The position numbers and the translations under genes were made by a program. From Tannerella sp. (GTDB lineage Bacteria; Bacteroidota; Bacteroidia; Bacteroidales; Tannerellaceae), in contig JAISNP010000039.1 of NCBI GenBank assembly GCA_031276175.1, positions 1 to 33,717 of the forward strand: 33,717 nt of DNA. Direction: 5' to 3'. Of the stretch, positions 30,453-33,717 are shown piece after piece (the stretch's first letter is position 1; each line of letters begins with the position of its first letter). The notes beneath the pieces are model-generated. The model had not been told where the DNA came from. It did not search any database and worked only from the letters and a program-made list of their open reading frames with translations.

Positions 30453-33131
30453 ATGAAAAAGAATCTTTATATCCTTTCGCTTGTCGCCTGCTGCCTTCCG
30501 GCGGTATGCGGCTGCCATTCGACGAGGCCACGTTACAAGGACGCTTCCGTGCCGGTCGAAGAGCGAATCAAAGACCTGATGTCGCGCATGACGACGGAAG
30601 AAAAAGCCGCACAACTCGACATGCTCTCCGCCAATAGCATCCTCAAGACGGACGGGACGTTCGACGAAATACAAACCGTACATTTTTTCGATTCCATGTG
30701 TATCGGTTCCATACACGACTTTTACCCCAAGACGGCTGCCCTGTCGAACGAATTGCAGCGTCGAGCCGTAGAAAACAGTCGCCTGGGTATTCCCGTACTG
30801 TTTATCGAGGAAGGTCTCCACGGATATTGCGGCGCCGGGGCGACGACTTTTCCCGTGCCTATCGGCAATGCAAGCTCCTGGGATACCACGCTTATGTATC
30901 GCATCGGGCAGGCCATTGCCACGGAAACACGCGCGCACGGCGTCCATTTCCTGCTGGCGCCCAACCTTGATTTGGGACGCGACCCGCGCTGGGGACGGAC
31001 GGAAGAAACTTTCGGCGAAGACGTCTATCTCAATTCGCGCATGGCCGTCAATCTGCTGAAAGGTATGCAGGGAAACAGTCTGAAAGACAACAACACGGTA
31101 GCGGCGGAACCCAAGCATTTCGGCGTGCACGGCATTCCCGAAAGCGGCAGCAATACGGCGCCTGTCTTCATCGGCGAACGCGAAGCCCGCTCCACTCATC
31201 TTTATGTCTTCGAAAAGGCGGTCAGGGAGGCCAACGTGCGCGGCATCATGGCGGCTTATCACGACATCGACGGGATTCCCTGCATTGCCGACGAATGGCT
31301 TCTGACCAAACTCCTGCGCGACGAATGGGGCTTCGACGGCATGGTGGTCACCGACCTCGGCGCCATCCGCCGACTGTTGCAGCCTCACTATACGGCCGCC
31401 ACACTCAAAGAAGCCGTCGCGCAGGCCATTAATGCAGGCCTCGACATGCAGTTCTATGATTTCGACCACGATGTTTTTCAGACTTCTGTCGTCGAGGCGG
31501 TAAAAGACGGCTCCATACCCGGACAAAAGTTCGACAGAGCCGTTGCCGCCGTTCTGCGCATCAAGTTCGAACTCGGATTGTTTGAAAATCCTTATACCGA
31601 CGAAACGCTCGTCGACAAAGTGTTTCACAGCGAAGCCCATCAGGCTCTGGCGCTCGAAGCGGGACGCAAATCGATCGTGCTTCTCAAAAACGACCGCCGG
31701 ACGCTGCCCCTGAGCAAAAACATAAAGAGAATCACGCTGGCCGGCGCGCTGGCAAACATATCGTCGATCGGCGGATATTCCCCGCGCGACGCACGGGGCG
31801 TCACCGTGTACGAAGCGTTGAATGAGCGGTTCGGAAACGACATCGCGATCGACTACGTGCAGTCCCCCATATCCGGCATGTTTGCTCCCATCCCGTCGAC
31901 CGTACTGTCCAATGCGGAAAGGCCGTCGCAAAGAGGCGTTTTCGCAGCATATTTCAACAACGCCGATTTGTCCGGCCAACCGGCATATACGTCGGTGGAG
32001 GAATATCTTCAGGGCGACTGGCACAATTTAAGTCCTGCTCCGGGAATCGACCCCGACAATTTCTCCGTGCGTTATTCGGGATATATCACGGCGCCCGTCG
32101 GCGGATTGTATGAATTTCGGCTGTCGTCGGACGATTATGCCAAACTGTATCTCGACAATGAACTGCTGATAGACAACTGGGGCGACGCCCGACGACGCCA
32201 GGGCAAAAGCCACCGGATACGCCTCGATGCAGGGCAAAAAATCCCCGTCAGGCTCGAATATGCGGAAACGGACGAAAATGCATCGGTCGACGTGCGCTGG
32301 CGGATGGTTGAATATTCGGACAATTCGGACTACCACAGAAAAATAGCGCAATCGTCGGCCGCTTCCGACATGACCGTTGTCGTGCTCGGAGAGACGAATC
32401 AGGAAGTAGGCGAAGGCAAAGACCGTCAGAACCTGAATCTCAAAGAGGAAGACATCGCGCTGTTGCAGGCCGCCGCCGCGAGTGGCAAACCCGTAGTAAG
32501 CATCCTGCTGAACGGGCGTCCGCTGGTATTTGCGCCCGTCGTCGCCTGTTCGCAGGCGGTACTGGAGGCCTGGTTCCCCGGCGAAGCGGGCGGGCATGCC
32601 ATTACGGATGTGCTTTTCGGCGATTATAATCCGTCGGGGAAACTGACCGTCAGTATCCCACAGTATCAGGGGCAGCTGCCTGTCTATTACTCGAAGAAAC
32701 CGTCTTCGCCGGGAAATTATACGGATGGAAACGGGGAACCGCTGTTCTGTTTCGGGCATGGGTTGAGCTACTCGACTTTCGAGTACCGCAACTTCAATAT
32801 CACTCCGACAACAGCCTCCGTGAAAGAACCCGTCACAGTCACGCTCGACGTGCGGAACACAAGCAGTACGGACGGCACGGAGACTGTGCAGCTTTACGTC
32901 CGTGACAAAATCGGCAGCGTGGCCACTCCCGTCAAGGCGTTAAAAGGTTTCTCGCAAGTCTTCCTCAAAGCCGGCGAATCGAAAACCGTCACAATGACCG
33001 TCTTCCCCGAAGAACATCTGTGGCTCATCAATCCGGAAATGAAGCGGGTGACCGAACCCGGCGAATTTGAATTTATGCTCGGCAGTTCTTCGTCCGACAT
33101 AAAATTTACTCAAACCGTGACCATTAAATAA
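30453..33131 (+). CDS. GH3 beta-glucosidase-like lipoprotein with PA14 insert
   Basis: This 892-residue protein has a lipoprotein signal ending LPAVCGC (C21). The barrel has IPVLFIEEGLHGYCGAGATTFP, DPRWGRTEETFGEDV and PKHFGVHGIPESGSN, with nucleophile D301 in MVVTDLGAI. A PA14-like domain (about 494-620, RGVFAAYFNNADLSGQ, LSSDDYAKLYLDNELLIDNW) is inserted in the GH3 C-terminal domain, and the Fn3-like end contains FGHGLSYSTFEY. Such proteins cleave beta-linked glucose or xylose from oligosaccharide ends, and PA14 usually shapes substrate choice. The start is 3 nt after the preceding GH3 stop, so the pair is co-translated. The GH3 pair and GH92 together suggest a mixed glycan or several substrates. 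Confidence 0.93.
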   Translation: MKKNLYILSLVACCLPAVCGCHSTRPRYKDASVPVEERIKDLMSRMTTEEKAAQLDMLSANSILKTDGTFDEIQTVHFFDSMCIGSIHDFYPKTAALSNELQRRAVENSRLGIPVLFIEEGLHGYCGAGATTFPVPIGNASSWDTTLMYRIGQAIATETRAHGVHFLLAPNLDLGRDPRWGRTEETFGEDVYLNSRMAVNLLKGMQGNSLKDNNTVAAEPKHFGVHGIPESGSNTAPVFIGEREARSTHLYVFEKAVREANVRGIMAAYHDIDGIPCIADEWLLTKLLRDEWGFDGMVVTDLGAIRRLLQPHYTAATLKEAVAQAINAGLDMQFYDFDHDVFQTSVVEAVKDGSIPGQKFDRAVAAVLRIKFELGLFENPYTDETLVDKVFHSEAHQALALEAGRKSIVLLKNDRRTLPLSKNIKRITLAGALANISSIGGYSPRDARGVTVYEALNERFGNDIAIDYVQSPISGMFAPIPSTVLSNAERPSQRGVFAAYFNNADLSGQPAYTSVEEYLQGDWHNLSPAPGIDPDNFSVRYSGYITAPVGGLYEFRLSSDDYAKLYLDNELLIDNWGDARRRQGKSHRIRLDAGQKIPVRLEYAETDENASVDVRWRMVEYSDNSDYHRKIAQSSAASDMTVVVLGETNQEVGEGKDRQNLNLKEEDIALLQAAAASGKPVVSILLNGRPLVFAPVVACSQAVLEAWFPGEAGGHAITDVLFGDYNPSGKLTVSIPQYQGQLPVYYSKKPSSPGNYTDGNGEPLFCFGHGLSYSTFEYRNFNITPTTASVKEPVTVTLDVRNTSSTDGTETVQLYVRDKIGSVATPVKALKGFSQVFLKAGESKTVTMTVFPEEHLWLINPEMKRVTEPGEFEFMLGSSSSDIKFTQTVTIK

Positions 33132-33135
33132 TATG

Positions 33136-33207
33136 TATATCGGATATGATACCTCCATCGGTTGAAAGCCGCAATCTTCATTTATTCTTGCAGCGTCCGG
33201 ACGACGG
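33136..33207 (+). repeat. Dispersed 68-bp element, copy 2 (left arm of an inverted pair)
   Basis: It begins 5 nt after the GH3 stop with TATATCGGATATGATACCTC and ends with GTCCGGACGACGG. Copy 3 at 33649-33717 is its reverse complement, so the two bracket the 33249-33609 array. Confidence 0.7.
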
Positions 33208-33248
33208 AATAAACAGCCCTTCTCCGGGAAAAGACGAAAAATCCTCGC

Positions 33249-33609
33249 GTGTGTTTTTTTCAAACTCGCGTGAGGTTGAAACAAACTCACGTGTGTTTAA
33301 AACAAACTCATGTGTGTTTGAAACAAACTCGCGTGTGTTTGAAACAAACTCATGTATGTTTGAAACAAACTCGCGTGTGTTTGAAACAAACTCATGTATG
33401 TTTGAAACAAACTCACGTGTGTTTGAAACAAACTCATGTGTGTTTGAAACAAACTCATGTGTGTTTGAAATAAACTCACGTGTGTTTGAAACAAACTCAT
33501 GTGTGTTTGAAACAAACTCATGTGTGTTTGAAACAAACTCATGTGTGTTTGAAGCAAACTCACGCGTGTTTGAAACAAACTCACGTGAGGTTGAAACAAA
33601 CTCATGTGA
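33249..33609. repeat. Array of about seventeen 21-bp palindromic units
   Basis: Units repeat every 21 bp; the core of each is the palindrome GTTTGAAACAAAC followed by a CTCATGTGT or CTCACGTGT joint. Outer units carry a GTGAGG variant at both ends (33270 and 33585 regions), and the first unit is decayed (TTTTTTTCAAAC). One unit has AAATAAAC, which breaks the plus-strand frame at about 33470, arguing against coding. There are no spacers, so it is not CRISPR. Confidence 0.92.
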
Positions 33610-33648
33610 GGATTCCGGCGCTTTTCGCGCCCCGGAAGTCCTTTTTCC

Positions 33649-33717
33649 CGTCCGGACGACGGCTTCCGGAACGGAAGATTGCGGCTTCCGGCCGGTTGAG
33701 GTATCATATCCGATATA
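33649..33717 (-). repeat. Dispersed 68-bp element, copy 3 (right arm), reaches window end
   Basis: Read on the minus strand it starts TATATCGGATATGATACCTC at 33717, contains the CTTCCGTTCCGGAAG palindrome and ends CCGTCGTCCGGACGGG. It is closer to copy 1 than to copy 2 in the palindrome region. It may extend beyond the window. Confidence 0.7.

Noticed and set aside
33249..33707. Open frames through the right-hand array
   Set aside because: Same effect of the 21-bp period; one unit carries an in-frame TAA on the plus strand.

Overview
The window looks like chromosomal DNA of a fairly GC-rich member of the Bacteroidales. The evidence is a SusC/SusD pair with a DUF3823 lipoprotein, several lipoprotein glycoside hydrolases (GH92 and GH3), an ECF sigma factor followed by a DUF5056-type protein, and promoters of the Bacteroidetes type (TTTG, about 20 nt, TAnnTTTG). 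I found no rRNA, tRNA, transposase, phage gene or CRISPR array.

Left part (1-9656, all minus strand). The upstream end is a tight five-gene run: a ferredoxin-like protein (9656-8970), a radical SAM enzyme (8964-7747), a fusion of DUF116 with a trans-prenyl diphosphate synthase (7769-6180), a short cyclase/prenyltransferase-repeat protein (6145-5270) and a squalene-hopene-cyclase-like class II terpene cyclase with a DxDD-type acid motif (5144-3375). I read this as an isoprenoid biosynthesis and tailoring operon with no squalene synthase in view. It is the best candidate here for an undescribed system. Three exported beta-propeller proteins of the PQQ/NHL type follow (3178-1964, 1960-539, 527 to beyond the left edge).

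Middle part. A lipoprotein GH3 with a PA14 insert lies on the minus strand (12512-9906). It diverges from an overlapping plus-strand trio: DUF6249 membrane protein, ECF sigma factor, DUF5056 membrane protein. Next come a well-supported small-RNA unit on the minus strand (about 14148-14023), an array of twenty 21-bp palindromic repeats (14221-14640), and an AddB-like PD-(D/E)XK nuclease with its own near-perfect promoter.

Right part (17803-33131, plus strand). This is a polysaccharide utilization locus: GH92 alpha-mannosidase-like lipoprotein, SusC, SusD, DUF3823 lipoprotein, a small unidentified protein, and two GH3 enzymes 3 nt apart. SusC/SusD would bind and import the glycan while the GH92 and GH3 enzymes trim it. 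The substrate cannot be fixed from sequence, although GH92 points to an alpha-mannose-containing glycan.

A genome-style feature runs through the window. There are four separate tandem arrays with a period of 21 bp, or close to it, whose units are imperfect palindromes of unrelated sequence (5176-5259, 14221-14640, 27060-27210, 33249-33609). Two of them have repeated flanks, one pair inverted and one pair direct. A dispersed element of about 68 bp also occurs three times.
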